From: Aromatoleum anaerobium
GTDB taxonomy: Bacteria > Pseudomonadota > Gammaproteobacteria > Burkholderiales > Rhodocyclaceae
Direction: 5' to 3'
Assembly: GCF_012910705.2 (NCBI RefSeq)
Contig: NZ_WTVG02000040.1
Span: forward strand, 868,001 to 932,000
DNA length: 64,000 nt
In this document: positions 31,852-41,203 of the stretch, in pieces
Position numbering within the stretch: the stretch's first letter is position 1
Layout: every line of letters starts with the position of its first letter
Translations under genes and position numbers: made by a program
Notes under the pieces: generated by a model
Database searches by the model: none
Seen by the model: only the letters and a program-made list of their open reading frames with translations
What the model was told of the DNA's origin: nothing

Positions 31852-33963
31852 ATGTCCCAAGTCATCAACACCAACATCGCGTCGATGAACTCGCAGCGCA
31901 ATCTCGTGTCTTCCGGATCCTCGCTCGCCAGCTCGCTGCAACGCATTTCCTCCGGCCTGCGCATCAACAGCGCGAAGGACGACGCCGCCGGCCTGGCGAT
32001 CTCCCAGCGCATGACGGCTCAGATCAAGGGCCTCAACCAGGCCACGCGCAACGCCAACGACGGCATCTCGATGGCGCAAACCGCCGAAGGCGCACTCAAC
32101 AGCGTCGGCGAATCACTGCAGCGCATGCGCGAGCTCGCGGTGCAGGCCTCCAACGCCACCAACAGCACGGCCGACCGCGCCGCCTTGCAGGGCGAAGTCG
32201 ATCAGCTCGTCGAACAGATCAACACCGTCGCCAGCCAGACCTCGTTCAACGGCATCAAGCTGCTCGACGGCACCTTCAACTCGCAGTCCTTCCAAGTTGG
32301 CGCCAACAAGGGCGAGACGATCAGTATCTCGTCCATCGCCAGTGCGAAGGCGGATTCGCTCGGCGTGGGCACCACCTCCTCCTACCAGACCAAGATCGAC
32401 GAAGGTGTTGTCAGCAGCGGTCGCATTTCGTCGGGCGGCATCACGGTCAATGGCTACGGAATCGGCCCGAGCGTCGCCGACGGCGTTTCCTACGAATACG
32501 CAGCGGTCTCGACTGGAACCGCAGATGTTCCTGCGGTTGCGAGCGAAAGAACTGGGGGAAACATTGGCGCAGTAGGTGCTGCGGACGGCGATGACATCAC
32601 CTTCGACGTCAATGGATACGAATTTACAGTCACCTTGGCCAACAGCGACAGCATCGCAAACGTGAAAACCAAAGTTTCTGATGCTTTTGATGCAGCGAAG
32701 GCGACTGGCGCGGCGGAGCTTCAGAACATCACCCTCGACGACGCGGGCGCAGATTTCGAGTTCAGCAAGTCCGACGGCGGAGCTTTCTCGGTAAGTGCTA
32801 CGGGATCCGCCGCGCTTCAGACGGCAGTCGGCTTCAACGGCACCCCGAACACAACGGAGACGGGCACCCCTCTTGACGCCGGGCTGGTCGACATCAGCTT
32901 CGGCGGCGAAGACCTGAATAACATTAACCTCGGGGACATCGCCGCCGGAACGACTGCGGAAGACGCGGCGAAACAGATGGCGGACACGATCAACACTGCG
33001 ATCGCTGCCAGCGGTATGAGCGACACCTTCAAGAACTCTGTCAGCGCAAGTGTTGAAAACGGCCGGATCACGATCACCGGACAGGGTGGCGATATCGTTA
33101 TCGGCGATACGAACGCGGTCGGAATCAAGACGGGCACCGCCTCCGCACAACTCGCCAGCAGTCAGTCGAGCGCTATTTCAAAGGCTGCCGCATTCAATGC
33201 GGTGACAGGACAAACCGGCGTCAGTGCGAAGGCAACCGCGACCACCCTGACCGGCGATGCCGTGACGACCGGCGCGATCGCCGGAGACGATGACGACTAC
33301 ATCTCGGTGAATGGCGTCAAGCTTGGCGCCATCGCCCAGGGAGCCAACGCCGCCGCCCAAGCCAATAACACCGCTGCCGCAATCAACGCCGTTTCGAATC
33401 AGACCGGCGTTACCGCAACCTTCGACAGCAGCGGGAAAATCACGATGACTGCCGCGGACGGGCGAAACATCGCTCTTGAGACGAAGGGCACCGGGGAAGC
33501 CGTCTCCGGCCTGGCATCTGGTACGACTTATGGCGGTTTGACGCTGAACTCAACGAGCGCGAACGGTATTACGCTGGGCGGCGCCGATCTGGCTAAGGCC
33601 GGTTTGTCTGATAAAGCAGGAACTAACGCTGCCGACACCACCTTCGGTACCGGCGTGTCGACGATCGACATCTCCACCGCCGACGGCGCGCAAAACGCGA
33701 TCGCCACCATCGACGCCGCGCTGCAGAACATCAACAGCAGCCGCGCCTCGCTGGGTGCAGTCCAAAACCGGTTTGGCTCTGTCGCATCGAACCTGCAAAC
33801 CAGTTCGGAGAACGTCTCGGCCGCTCGCAGCCGCATCATGGATGCCGACTTCGCCGCCGAAACCGCGAACCTGAGCCGCGCGCAGATCCTGCAGCAGGCG
33901 GGTACCGCGATGCTGTCGCAGGCGAATTCGATTCCGCAGAACGTGCTGTCGCTGCTCCGTTAA
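31852..33963 (+). CDS. fliC: Flagellin
   Basis: A 703-aa flagellin, filament subunit exported by the flagellar type III system. The N-terminal coiled D0/D1 region ([19 protein letters not shown], then [16 protein letters not shown]) and the C-terminal region ([20 protein letters not shown], ending PQNVLSLLR) are typical. The middle, about residues 175-610, is long and Thr/Ala/Gly-rich, with flagellin IN-type segments ([14 protein letters not shown], then [20 protein letters not shown]). AGGAG lies 6 nt upstream of the ATG. It is larger than the 280-500 aa usual for betaproteobacteria. A weak G/C hairpin (33,991-34,018) follows the stop. Confidence 0.95.
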   Translation: MSQVINTNIASMNSQRNLVSSGSSLASSLQRISSGLRINSAKDDAAGLAISQRMTAQIKGLNQATRNANDGISMAQTAEGALNSVGESLQRMRELAVQASNATNSTADRAALQGEVDQLVEQINTVASQTSFNGIKLLDGTFNSQSFQVGANKGETISISSIASAKADSLGVGTTSSYQTKIDEGVVSSGRISSGGITVNGYGIGPSVADGVSYEYAAVSTGTADVPAVASERTGGNIGAVGAADGDDITFDVNGYEFTVTLANSDSIANVKTKVSDAFDAAKATGAAELQNITLDDAGADFEFSKSDGGAFSVSATGSAALQTAVGFNGTPNTTETGTPLDAGLVDISFGGEDLNNINLGDIAAGTTAEDAAKQMADTINTAIAASGMSDTFKNSVSASVENGRITITGQGGDIVIGDTNAVGIKTGTASAQLASSQSSAISKAAAFNAVTGQTGVSAKATATTLTGDAVTTGAIAGDDDDYISVNGVKLGAIAQGANAAAQANNTAAAINAVSNQTGVTATFDSSGKITMTAADGRNIALETKGTGEAVSGLASGTTYGGLTLNSTSANGITLGGADLAKAGLSDKAGTNAADTTFGTGVSTIDISTADGAQNAIATIDAALQNINSSRASLGAVQNRFGSVASNLQTSSENVSAARSRIMDADFAAETANLSRAQILQQAGTAMLSQANSIPQNVLSLLR

Positions 33964-34041
33964 ACGCTGGTCGAAGGCTAGAAACTGCTCGGCGTGGGGC
34001 TCGCAAGGGTCCCGCGCCGTTTCCCATACAGGAGGCACCTC

Positions 34042-34470
34042 GTGAGCATTCCATCCGTTTCTGGCGGCCCGCCGCCGATCGACCCTGGCCAGGTTGCGGT
34101 TCGGCCCAATCCGCCGAAGGATTCCGCTGCCGGCAATTCCCCGATCACCGCCATGGGCGTGGCAGGAGCAATCGAAGGAGCACGCGCTGCTTCATCCGTG
34201 GACCCGGCCGACGCGGTGCAACACGCGCGTGCGACTCAGGAACCCGGTCGGGAGACCCTGCTGCAGGCCGTCGAAGAGGTGCGCAACGCGATCAAGCCCG
34301 TGGCACAGGATTTGCTTTTCTCGATCGACGACGAGACCGGGCGCACCGTGGTCAAGGTGGTGGACTCGACCACCGACGAGGTGATCCGCCAGATTCCGTC
34401 GAAGGAACTGCTGGCCATCTCGAAGGCGCTGGACAAACTGCAGGGTGTGCTGATCAAGCAGGAAGTGTGA
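34042..34470 (+). CDS. flaG: FlaG family protein
   Basis: A 142-aa protein with a disordered Pro/Ala-rich N-terminus and the C-terminal FlaG domain (LLFSIDDETGRTVVKVVDST, then EVIRQIPSKELLAISKALD). The FlaG family influences filament length or cap function in some bacteria. The start is a GTG at 34,042 with GGAGG 6 nt upstream. It lies between fliC and fliD as in many beta- and gammaproteobacteria. Confidence 0.88.
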   Translation: MSIPSVSGGPPPIDPGQVAVRPNPPKDSAAGNSPITAMGVAGAIEGARAASSVDPADAVQHARATQEPGRETLLQAVEEVRNAIKPVAQDLLFSIDDETGRTVVKVVDSTTDEVIRQIPSKELLAISKALDKLQGVLIKQEV

Positions 34471-34500
34471 GGGCAGCCCCCCAACCGTAAGGAGGCCAAC

Positions 34501-35889
34501 ATGGCCCTGACTGCAACCGGACTCGGTTCCGGGCTCGACATCGACGGCATGATTTCGCAGCTGATGTCACTCGAGCGCCGGCCGATTACCCTGCTCGCCA
34601 CGCGCGAGGCGAGCTTCCAGGCGAAGCTGTCGGCCTTCGGCCAGCTCAAGAGTGGGCTGTCGGCGCTGCAGACGGCAGCCAACGGCCTCAAGGACGCGGC
34701 AAAATTTTCCGCCACCAAGGCGACAGTCAGCGCCGACGCCGGCTTCAGCGCCACCTCCGGCACCACTGCCGCCTCCGGCACCTTCGCGGTCGACGTGACG
34801 CAGCTCGCGACCACCCAGCGCGTGGCGAGCGACGCCGCCACCGAGTTCGTGCCGGCCGACGGCACCACGACGGCCAGGACATTCGAAATCGAGTTCGGCA
34901 AGGTCAGTGGCGGCGCCTTCGACGGGGACGGCACGGTCAAGACGCTGGAATTCACCGGCAGCACCATCGAACAACTGCGCGACGCGATCAATGGCGCCGA
35001 TATGGGGGTGACCGCCAGCATCATCGACAACGGCAACGCCAGACAGCTCGTGCTCGGCGGCAAGAGCACCGGCAGCGCGCAGGCGTTTCGCATCGGCGGC
35101 GATGTGGGGTTGAGCTACGATCCGGCCGCGCCCGCCGGCTCGGCTTCGGTCACCGAAGTGCAGGCGGCGCAGAACGCCAAGCTCAAGGTCGACGGCATCA
35201 GTATCGAGCGCGGCACCAATGCCGTGTCCGACGTGCTGGCCGGGGTCACGCTGACGCTCGCCAAGGCCGGCAGCGGCACGCTGACAGTGGGCCAGGACAC
35301 CAGCGCCGCGCGCAGCGCGATCGACGCCTTCGTCAAGGCCTACAACGATGCGAACAACACCATCAAGGGCCTCACCAACTACGACGCCGACAACCGCAAG
35401 GCCTCCACCCTCACCGGCGACGCCACCGCGCGCGGCGCACAGGCGCAGATCCGCAACATCGCGGGCGGTGCATTCAGCGGGCTCGGCAATACCTCACGCC
35501 TGTCGGAGATCGGCATCACCTTCCAGAAGGAAGGCGGCTTGGCGATCGATTCCGCCAAGCTAGACGCTGCACTGAAGGATCCGACGCGCGACGTGAGCGC
35601 TTTCTTCGCCGGCGCCAGCGGCGTGAAAGGCTTTGCCGAAACGCTCGCCGCTGGTCTCGGCACTTATGTCGATGGCACCGGCCTGATCGCCGGCCGCACC
35701 GACGGCATCAGCGCTTCGATCAAGTCCATCGACCGCCAGCGCACGGCGCTCAACACCCGCATGGAAAGCATCGAAGCGCGCTACCGCGCCCAGTTCACCG
35801 CGCTCGACACCGCCATGGCGGGCATGACGCAAACCAGCAACTACTTGGCCTCGCAACTCGCCAATCTGCCGCTGAGTGGCTCGAATTAA
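34501..35889 (+). CDS. fliD: Flagellar filament cap protein FliD
   Basis: A 462-aa cap protein. The N-terminus (TGLGSGLDIDGMISQLMSLE) and C-terminus (coiled RQRTALNTRMESIEARYRAQ, then TQTSNYLASQLANL) are the standard FliD ends, and the middle contains the usual LxVDGIxIERxTN flagellin-hook segment (LKVDGISIERGTNAVSD). It caps the filament and folds flagellin. AAGGAGG lies 5 nt before the ATG. Confidence 0.95.
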   Translation: MALTATGLGSGLDIDGMISQLMSLERRPITLLATREASFQAKLSAFGQLKSGLSALQTAANGLKDAAKFSATKATVSADAGFSATSGTTAASGTFAVDVTQLATTQRVASDAATEFVPADGTTTARTFEIEFGKVSGGAFDGDGTVKTLEFTGSTIEQLRDAINGADMGVTASIIDNGNARQLVLGGKSTGSAQAFRIGGDVGLSYDPAAPAGSASVTEVQAAQNAKLKVDGISIERGTNAVSDVLAGVTLTLAKAGSGTLTVGQDTSAARSAIDAFVKAYNDANNTIKGLTNYDADNRKASTLTGDATARGAQAQIRNIAGGAFSGLGNTSRLSEIGITFQKEGGLAIDSAKLDAALKDPTRDVSAFFAGASGVKGFAETLAAGLGTYVDGTGLIAGRTDGISASIKSIDRQRTALNTRMESIEARYRAQFTALDTAMAGMTQTSNYLASQLANLPLSGSN

Positions 35890-35917
35890 TCTTCGGAAAA
35901 ACCAGGGAACCCCAACC

Positions 35918-36322
35918 ATGTTCGGCTCATTTGCCAACCGTGCCTCCGCTTATGCCCAAGTCGGCATCGAAACCGGCGTCGCTACCGCCGATCCGCACAA
36001 GCTGATACTGATGCTGTTCGACGGCGCGATCCTGTCCATCGCCGCCGCCGCGGCGGCGATGGACGGCAAGGACATCCCCGCCAAGGGGCAAGCCGTGTCG
36101 AAGGCTATCGAGATCATCACCAATGGTCTTAAGGCGAGTCTCGACCGGGACCTCGGGGGCGAACTCGTAGACCGACTCGCGGCCCTCTACGATTACATGG
36201 CCGAACGGCTGTTGTACGCCAACCTGCACAACAACCGCGCCGCGCTCGATGAAGTCAGCGGCCTGCTGCACAGCCTGCGCGAAGCGTGGGAAGCAATCGT
36301 GCCCGAGACAGCTCCCGCGTAA
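35918..36322 (+). CDS. fliS: Flagellin export chaperone FliS
   Basis: A 134-aa helical chaperone (YAQVGIETGVATADPHKLIL, then MLFDGAILSIAAAAAAM, later YDYMAERLLYANLHNNRAAL). It binds the flagellin C-terminus and prevents premature polymerisation. The start at 35,918 is chosen because the family begins there; the upstream in-frame codons overlap the fliD end. Follows fliD by 28 bp. Confidence 0.93.
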   Translation: MFGSFANRASAYAQVGIETGVATADPHKLILMLFDGAILSIAAAAAAMDGKDIPAKGQAVSKAIEIITNGLKASLDRDLGGELVDRLAALYDYMAERLLYANLHNNRAALDEVSGLLHSLREAWEAIVPETAPA

Positions 36323-36335
36323 GACCTGCGATCCC

Positions 36336-36671
36336 ATGGACATCCTTCCCCTCTTCGACGCGATGTGCGACCTATCCAACGGCATGGTCGAGGCCGCGCA
36401 GGCCAACGACTGGGACCGGCTCGTTGCGCTGGAGCACGAGATGGCGGACATCCGGGCTGAACTGATGCGCATCGCACCGGACGGTCGCCAGGCCGCCGAC
36501 CTGACCGAAGCGGACGCAGCGCGCAAGGCGTCGCTGATCACCGCGATGCTGCGCAACGACGAGGAGATCCGCCGCCACGTCGAGCCGTGGCTCGCCAGCA
36601 CGCGCAAGCTGCTCGGCAGTGCGCAGCGCGACCGCGCGGTGCGCAGCGCCTACGGCGCCTTCGGCCCGTAA
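36336..36671 (+). CDS. fliT: FliT-like flagellar export chaperone
   Basis: A 111-aa all-helical protein directly after fliS (13 bp). Its position, size and pattern (LSNGMVEAAQANDWDRLVAL, EHEMADIRAEL, ITAMLRNDEEIRRHVEPWL) fit FliT, the chaperone for FliD. Sequence conservation in this family is low, so the name rests partly on gene order. Confidence 0.78.
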   Translation: MDILPLFDAMCDLSNGMVEAAQANDWDRLVALEHEMADIRAELMRIAPDGRQAADLTEADAARKASLITAMLRNDEEIRRHVEPWLASTRKLLGSAQRDRAVRSAYGAFGP

Positions 36672-36719
36672 GGCCGCGGCGCTTTCCGCGGACGGTTTTA
36701 CGCCGCAGGAGCGACCCCG

Positions 36720-37919
36720 ATGATTCCGTCCGATCTCGCCGCCCGGCTGCGCATGCTCACCGAAGCAAGTTTTTTCGACAGCGAGCCGCCGGTCAGCGGG
36801 CCGGCGCGGGTGCGCGAAATCCAGGCGCGGCTGCCGGAGATCGTGCCGGGCCAGCGATTCACCGCGACGCTGGAGCGCGCGCTGCCGGACGGGACGTTCC
36901 AGGCGATCGTCGCCGGCAAGCACTACACGCTGGCGCTGAACCATGCGGCGAAATCCGGCGACACGCTCGAACTGATTGCGACGCAGAACACGCCGAAGGC
37001 GGTGTTTGCGCAGCTTGCGAACGTCGCGACCGCCCAAACCGGCGCGGACGCCGCCACCCGCCCGACGCTCAGCGCGACCGGGCGGCTGATCGGCTTCCTG
37101 CTGACCGGACAACCCGCGTCCACGCCGGCCGCCCTCGCCGGCGGCAAGCCGCTGCTCGATGCGCCGCCGGCCAACGGCGCCGCCACGCTCGCCCCCGCGC
37201 TGCGCCAGGCATTGACGCAAAGCGGGCTGTTCTACGAATCCCATCAGCGGCAGTGGCTCGGCGGCAAAATCGACACCGCAGCGCTGCAGTTGGAGCCGCA
37301 GGGCCAGCATGCGCCGACACGCGACCCTGCCGGGAACGCGCCGGCGGCGCAGCAGACCGCTACGGCCGGCGAACCGCCGTCGACGCCCGACTCCGGGAGC
37401 GCCGCGGCCGGGGCCATGCGTGCGGCTTCCGGCACGGTGTCGAACGCCCAGGGGATCGCGGCGGGCGCCGCCGCTGAAATCGATGAACAGGCGGACATCC
37501 GCGGCACCGCAGCGGCACCGAACCCGGCCCGCGCCGCCGCGATACCCGAGCGGCTGATGCCGGTCGTGCACCAGCAGCTCGACGCGATGGCGACGCAGAA
37601 TTATGTCTGGCACGGCCAGGTGTGGCCGGGCCAGAACGTCGAATGGGAGATCGAGGATCCGCAGCGCGACCAGCGCGGCGACAGCGACGAGGTGGCGGAA
37701 AACTGGAACACCACACTGCGCCTGACGCTGCCGCGGCTCGGCGGCATGGAGGCGCATCTCGTCGTGTCGCCGGCCGGTGTCGCGTTGCGCCTCTTGGCCG
37801 ACGACCCCGGCACGGTCGCGGCGCTCGACGCTGCGCGCGCCGGGCTCGACGATGCGCTGGCCGCGGCGAACCTGCCGCTCACCGGCTTTGTCGCGGAGCG
37901 TCGCGATGACGAGGGATGA
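36720..37919 (+). CDS. FliK-like protein with hook-length-control C-terminal domain
   Basis: A 399-aa protein with an Ala/Pro-rich middle and a C-terminal Flg_hook-type domain (LTLPRLGGMEAHLVVSPAG, then VALRLLADDPGTVAALDAA, LPLTGFVAERR). It is distinct from the fliK at 50,230-51,656. It overlaps the next gene, an FlhB-tail homologue, by 14 bp, a pairing found in several betaproteobacteria and suggestive of export switching. Its exact role is not established. Confidence 0.72.
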   Translation: MIPSDLAARLRMLTEASFFDSEPPVSGPARVREIQARLPEIVPGQRFTATLERALPDGTFQAIVAGKHYTLALNHAAKSGDTLELIATQNTPKAVFAQLANVATAQTGADAATRPTLSATGRLIGFLLTGQPASTPAALAGGKPLLDAPPANGAATLAPALRQALTQSGLFYESHQRQWLGGKIDTAALQLEPQGQHAPTRDPAGNAPAAQQTATAGEPPSTPDSGSAAAGAMRAASGTVSNAQGIAAGAAAEIDEQADIRGTAAAPNPARAAAIPERLMPVVHQQLDAMATQNYVWHGQVWPGQNVEWEIEDPQRDQRGDSDEVAENWNTTLRLTLPRLGGMEAHLVVSPAGVALRLLADDPGTVAALDAARAGLDDALAAANLPLTGFVAERRDDEG

Positions 37920-38256
37920 GTCGACGCAGGGGCCGCCGCAGCTGCCAACGCACCTGTCACACCAGGAAGCGGTCGCGCTGACCTACAGCGCCCATGACGC
38001 CGCGCCGCGCGTCGTCGCCAAGGGGCGCGGCCTGATCGCCCGCGAGATCATCGAACGTGCGCGCGAAGCGGGCGTGTTCGTGCACGAATCGCCCGAACTC
38101 GTCGGCCTGCTGATGCAAGTCGACCTCGACGCGCGCATCCCGCCCGAACTCTACGTCGCGATCGCCGAGCTGCTGGCATGGCTGTACGCCATCGAGCAGG
38201 GGACGAACGCCGGGGTGCGTCCCGCGGAGACCGGCGCGCACCGGTCCGTGCTATAA
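37906..38256 (+). CDS. FlhB C-terminal-domain-like protein
   Basis: A 116-aa soluble protein matching the cytoplasmic domain of FlhB (VALTYSAHDAAPRVVAKGRG, LIAREIIERAREAGVFVHES, LVGLLMQVDLDARIPPELYV). The autocleavage motif NPTH is absent; HLSHQEAVAL stands in its place. This is the FhlB/FlhX type, which can replace the FlhBCC fragment in some species. The ATG overlaps the preceding FliK-like gene. Confidence 0.8.
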   Translation: MTRDESTQGPPQLPTHLSHQEAVALTYSAHDAAPRVVAKGRGLIAREIIERAREAGVFVHESPELVGLLMQVDLDARIPPELYVAIAELLAWLYAIEQGTNAGVRPAETGAHRSVL

Positions 38257-38284
38257 GAGCCGCTTTCGATTCGACACATTCTGC

Positions 38285-39061
38285 ATGAGCGACCCGAACG
38301 AAGGCGCGACCCGCCCCCGCCCGTTGAACCCTGAGGCCTTCTCGCGCTTCGCCGTGCGCGACCCGCGCGAGATCGTCCAGCTGCTCCGGGCGCTGACCGA
38401 AAAGCGCGCACTGATCACCGGCCATCTCGACGAGCGCACGTCGTTCATCACGGTCATGCTCGCCCTGGACCGGAACGGCGCGGCCGTCGTCCTCGATGCA
38501 GCGCCCGAGGCCGGCATCAACCAACGTGTCGCAGCCGCCCCGGAGCTGATCTGCATGACCCGGCTCGACAACGTCCGCGTGCAGTTTTCGCTCTCCGCGG
38601 TCGAAGCGGTCCGCCACGACGGCCAGGCTGCGCTATGTGCGAACCTGCCGACCAGCGTCCTTCGCCTGCAACGCCGCGAGTTTTTCCGGCTCGCCGTGCC
38701 CAGATCGGCGCCACCGGTCTGCACGATCGCGCAAAACCAGCTGGACGGACGCAAGAAGATGGTCTCGGTGCGGATACTCGACATCAGCGGCGGCGGGCTC
38801 GCGATCCTCGTGCCCCCGCAAGAGCTGCACTTCGAACCCGGCATGGACTTCAACCACTGCACCCTGGTCCTGCCGGAAGGCGAACCCCTTCCGGTCCGGC
38901 TCACGGTGCGCAACCTGTTCAACATCAAGCAACCGAACGGCACCCGGGCGCGCCGCGCCGGTTGCCAGTTCGTCGGCCTGTCGAACAGCGTCATGGCACG
39001 CCTGCAGCGCTACCTCTTCAAGCTGGAACGCGAGCGGCACGCTCAGGACGCAGGGTGCTGA
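38285..39061 (+). CDS. ycgR: YcgR-like c-di-GMP flagellar brake (PilZ domain)
   Basis: A 258-aa protein with an N-terminal YcgR domain (about 20-125) and a C-terminal PilZ domain. The c-di-GMP motifs are complete: RREFFRLAVPR (RxxxR, about 137-147) and DISGGGLAI (D/NxSxxG, about 170). It should slow or steer the motor when c-di-GMP is high. It lies 28 bp after the FlhB-like gene and is the last gene before the hipBA insertion. Confidence 0.9.
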   Translation: MSDPNEGATRPRPLNPEAFSRFAVRDPREIVQLLRALTEKRALITGHLDERTSFITVMLALDRNGAAVVLDAAPEAGINQRVAAAPELICMTRLDNVRVQFSLSAVEAVRHDGQAALCANLPTSVLRLQRREFFRLAVPRSAPPVCTIAQNQLDGRKKMVSVRILDISGGGLAILVPPQELHFEPGMDFNHCTLVLPEGEPLPVRLTVRNLFNIKQPNGTRARRAGCQFVGLSNSVMARLQRYLFKLERERHAQDAGC

Positions 39062-39196
39062 CCCGGTGGGCGGCAAGCCTCGGGTTCAGGCCCTTTTAGT
39101 CAGGTCCGCCGCATTGCTGATTTCGTACTTTTTTCTGCCACCAGCCTCGAACAAATACAACCCAAGGTATGTATTTTAACTTTACAAACCTTATTT

Positions 39197-39240
39197 TGTA
39201 TTTTACATATACAGCCCACAGGCTGTTAATGTAAAATACA
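39197..39240. promoter_or_regulatory. Nested inverted repeat upstream of hipBA
   Basis: TGTATTTTACAT (39,197-39,208) and its exact complement ATGTAAAATACA (39,229-39,240) flank an inner CAGCC/GGCTG repeat. A further half-site, TGTATTTTA, lies at 39,170-39,178. The AT-rich region precedes hipB by 46 bp and contrasts with its GC-rich surroundings. HipB-type antitoxins repress their own operon through such repeats. Confidence 0.6.
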
Positions 39241-39285
39241 GCTCAAATCCTGTAATCCAGAAGGGGCATGGTTGTGGAGGCAATG

Positions 39286-39630
39286 ATGACTTACCCGATC
39301 AAGACGCTAAATCAGCTTCCTCTGGTTCTCAAAGCGTTTCGCAAGGAACAGGGGCTGACCCAGGCGGTCATGGCCGAAAAGCTGGGCATCACCCAGCAAA
39401 GCTATGCCTACTTTGAAGCCAAGCCAGCCACAGTCACCCTGGAACGCCTGTTCACGGTACTGCGTCTGTTGAACGTCGATATCTCGCTGGACCGGTCATC
39501 CCCGACACCCGCACCGGAGATCGAGGCGCTGCCTGCACAAACCACTGATAGCCGGTCGGCAACGACTCGTACGCGCTCCACCAAGACCACCCCACTTGCC
39601 GTACCGTCGAAGAAGAAAGAAAGCTGGTAA
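39286..39630 (+). CDS. hipB: HipB-like antitoxin (XRE family)
   Basis: A 114-aa protein with an XRE helix-turn-helix at about 10-65 (LVLKAFRKEQGLTQAVMAEK, then LGITQQSYAYFEAKPATVTL) and a flexible, Thr/Ser/Lys-rich tail. GGAGG lies 5 nt before the ATG at 39,286; the ATG at 39,283 and an earlier frame start at 39,268 are less well spaced. The stop is 2 bp before hipA. It should neutralise HipA and repress the operon. Confidence 0.85.
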   Translation: MTYPIKTLNQLPLVLKAFRKEQGLTQAVMAEKLGITQQSYAYFEAKPATVTLERLFTVLRLLNVDISLDRSSPTPAPEIEALPAQTTDSRSATTRTRSTKTTPLAVPSKKKESW

Positions 39631-39632
39631 CC

Positions 39633-40967
39633 ATGGGCCGCCGCGCAAAAACCCAGCGCCTGAACATCTGGATGAATGGCATCCCGGTCGGCTATTGGGA
39701 AGCCGGCCGACAGGGAGACCGCCTGGCTTATTTCGATGACTGGCTGAGCGATGAGCAAACCCGCCCATTGTCCCTGTCCCTGCCCTTTTTGCCGGGGAAT
39801 GCACCCCATCGTGGCGACATGGTCAGCCACTACTTCGATAACCTGTTGCCAGACAGCGATGCGATTCGACGCCGCCTGGCGCAGCGTTACCAGGCAGGCG
39901 GCATCGACGCCTTTCAATTGCTGCGCAAACTGGGGCGCGATTGCGTCGGGGCAATACAACTGCTACCCGAAGACGAATCACCCACCGACATCTACGAGAT
40001 CAATGGCGAAGAACTGACTGTCGCCGCGATCGCACAGCGCTTGCGCAATATCCCTTCGTCCCAAATCCTCGGGCAGCAGGACGACCAAGGTGACCTGCGC
40101 CTCTCCATTGCTGGCGCCCAGGAAAAAACTGCCCTGCTCCGTCGCAATGGAAAATGGCTGCTTCCCCATGGCAGCACCCCGACCACGCACATCTTCAAAT
40201 TGCCTTTGGGGCTGGTTGGCAACATGCAAGCCGACATGCGCAGTTCGATCGAGAACGAGTGGCTGTGCTCAAAGATCCTGGCGGCCTACGGCATTCCCAT
40301 CGCAAGCTGCGAGATGGCCGTTTTCGAGGACCAGAAAGCCCTCGTCGTCGAACGTTTCGACCGCCTGCCATCCAGTGACGACAGCTGGATCATCCGTTTG
40401 CCGCAGGAGGACCTGTGCCAGGCCACGGGCACCTCCCCCCTGCACAAATACCAGGCAGATGGCGGACCGGGGATCACCTCAATCATGGCAATCCTGCTCG
40501 GCTCGGAACACGCCGAACAAGACCGGATTCACTTCTTCAAAACGCAAATTCTGTTCTGGTTGCTGGCCGCCACTGACGGTCATGCCAAGAACTTCAGCAT
40601 CGCCCTCCGGCCTGGCGGGCGCTACCGCGCAACGCCCATCTACGACGTACTTTCAGCACATCCTGTGATTGGCAAAGGCAAGAACCAGATCGCTCCACAC
40701 AAAGCCAAACTCGCGATGGCGATTCGAGGCAGCGCCAACTATTACCTGATGGACAAAATCCAGCGGCGACACTGGATTGCACAAGCGCAACAAGTTGGGC
40801 TCGGAACGGCCATGGCAGAGCACCTGATAGAGGAAGTCATTGGTGCGACAGATACGGTCATCAATGAAGCAGGCAAGTTGCTACCCATTGATTTCCCCAT
40901 GGATGTTGCGGAATCAATTTTTGAGGGTATGCGCAGGCAATCCGCACGATTAACCACCGAGCCTTGA
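39633..40967 (+). CDS. hipA: HipA-like serine/threonine kinase toxin
   Basis: A 444-aa HipA-family kinase. The N-terminal subdomain (LNIWMNGIPVGYWEAG, LSLSLPFLPGNAPHRGDMV, FDNLLPDSDAIRRRLAQRY), the ATP loop (LSIAGAQEKTALLR), the catalytic loop TDGHAKNFSI (HxxxN type) and the metal aspartate in PIYDVLSAHP are all intact. Family members phosphorylate glutamyl-tRNA synthetase or other targets and cause growth arrest. Lower GC content than its flagellar neighbours suggests acquisition. Confidence 0.9.
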   Translation: MGRRAKTQRLNIWMNGIPVGYWEAGRQGDRLAYFDDWLSDEQTRPLSLSLPFLPGNAPHRGDMVSHYFDNLLPDSDAIRRRLAQRYQAGGIDAFQLLRKLGRDCVGAIQLLPEDESPTDIYEINGEELTVAAIAQRLRNIPSSQILGQQDDQGDLRLSIAGAQEKTALLRRNGKWLLPHGSTPTTHIFKLPLGLVGNMQADMRSSIENEWLCSKILAAYGIPIASCEMAVFEDQKALVVERFDRLPSSDDSWIIRLPQEDLCQATGTSPLHKYQADGGPGITSIMAILLGSEHAEQDRIHFFKTQILFWLLAATDGHAKNFSIALRPGGRYRATPIYDVLSAHPVIGKGKNQIAPHKAKLAMAIRGSANYYLMDKIQRRHWIAQAQQVGLGTAMAEHLIEEVIGATDTVINEAGKLLPIDFPMDVAESIFEGMRRQSARLTTEP

Positions 40968-41065
40968 AGATGGCAGCGCTTTAAACATCCTTGAAAACGA
41001 ACCCAGGCGCCAATCCAATCGGGATAGGGGCGGTCAGGATACCTGGCCGATCCCCTCCCACACCA

Positions 41066-41089
41066 CCCGGCATGCGGGTCCGCACCGGG
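41066..41089. other. Strong nested hairpin, possible retroelement or IS remnant
   Basis: CCCGG-CA-TGCGG-GT-CCGCA-CCGGG folds as two stacked 5-bp stems over 24 bp, inside the text CCCTCCCACACCACCCGGC and CACCGGGCGGTTCGA. I associate this kind of sequence with the borders of group II intron/reverse transcriptase elements, from memory only. No reverse transcriptase or transposase is present. It sits in the 236-bp gap between hipA and the orphan antitoxin. Confidence 0.4.
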
Positions 41090-41203
41090 CGGTTCGAGCA
41101 GTTGAGGTTATGAGAGCCGAGGCACGCCGAGCCGGTCGAAGTCATCTCGTTATACAGGACAAGAGCATTGCCGCGCCGTGGTCAACGCGAGGAAGGCACA
41201 GAA

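Noticed and set aside
33991-34026. Rho-independent terminator after fliC
   Set aside because: GGCGTGGG/CCCGCGCC can pair, but the loop is 12 nt and only a short mixed GTTTCCC follows; too weak to call.
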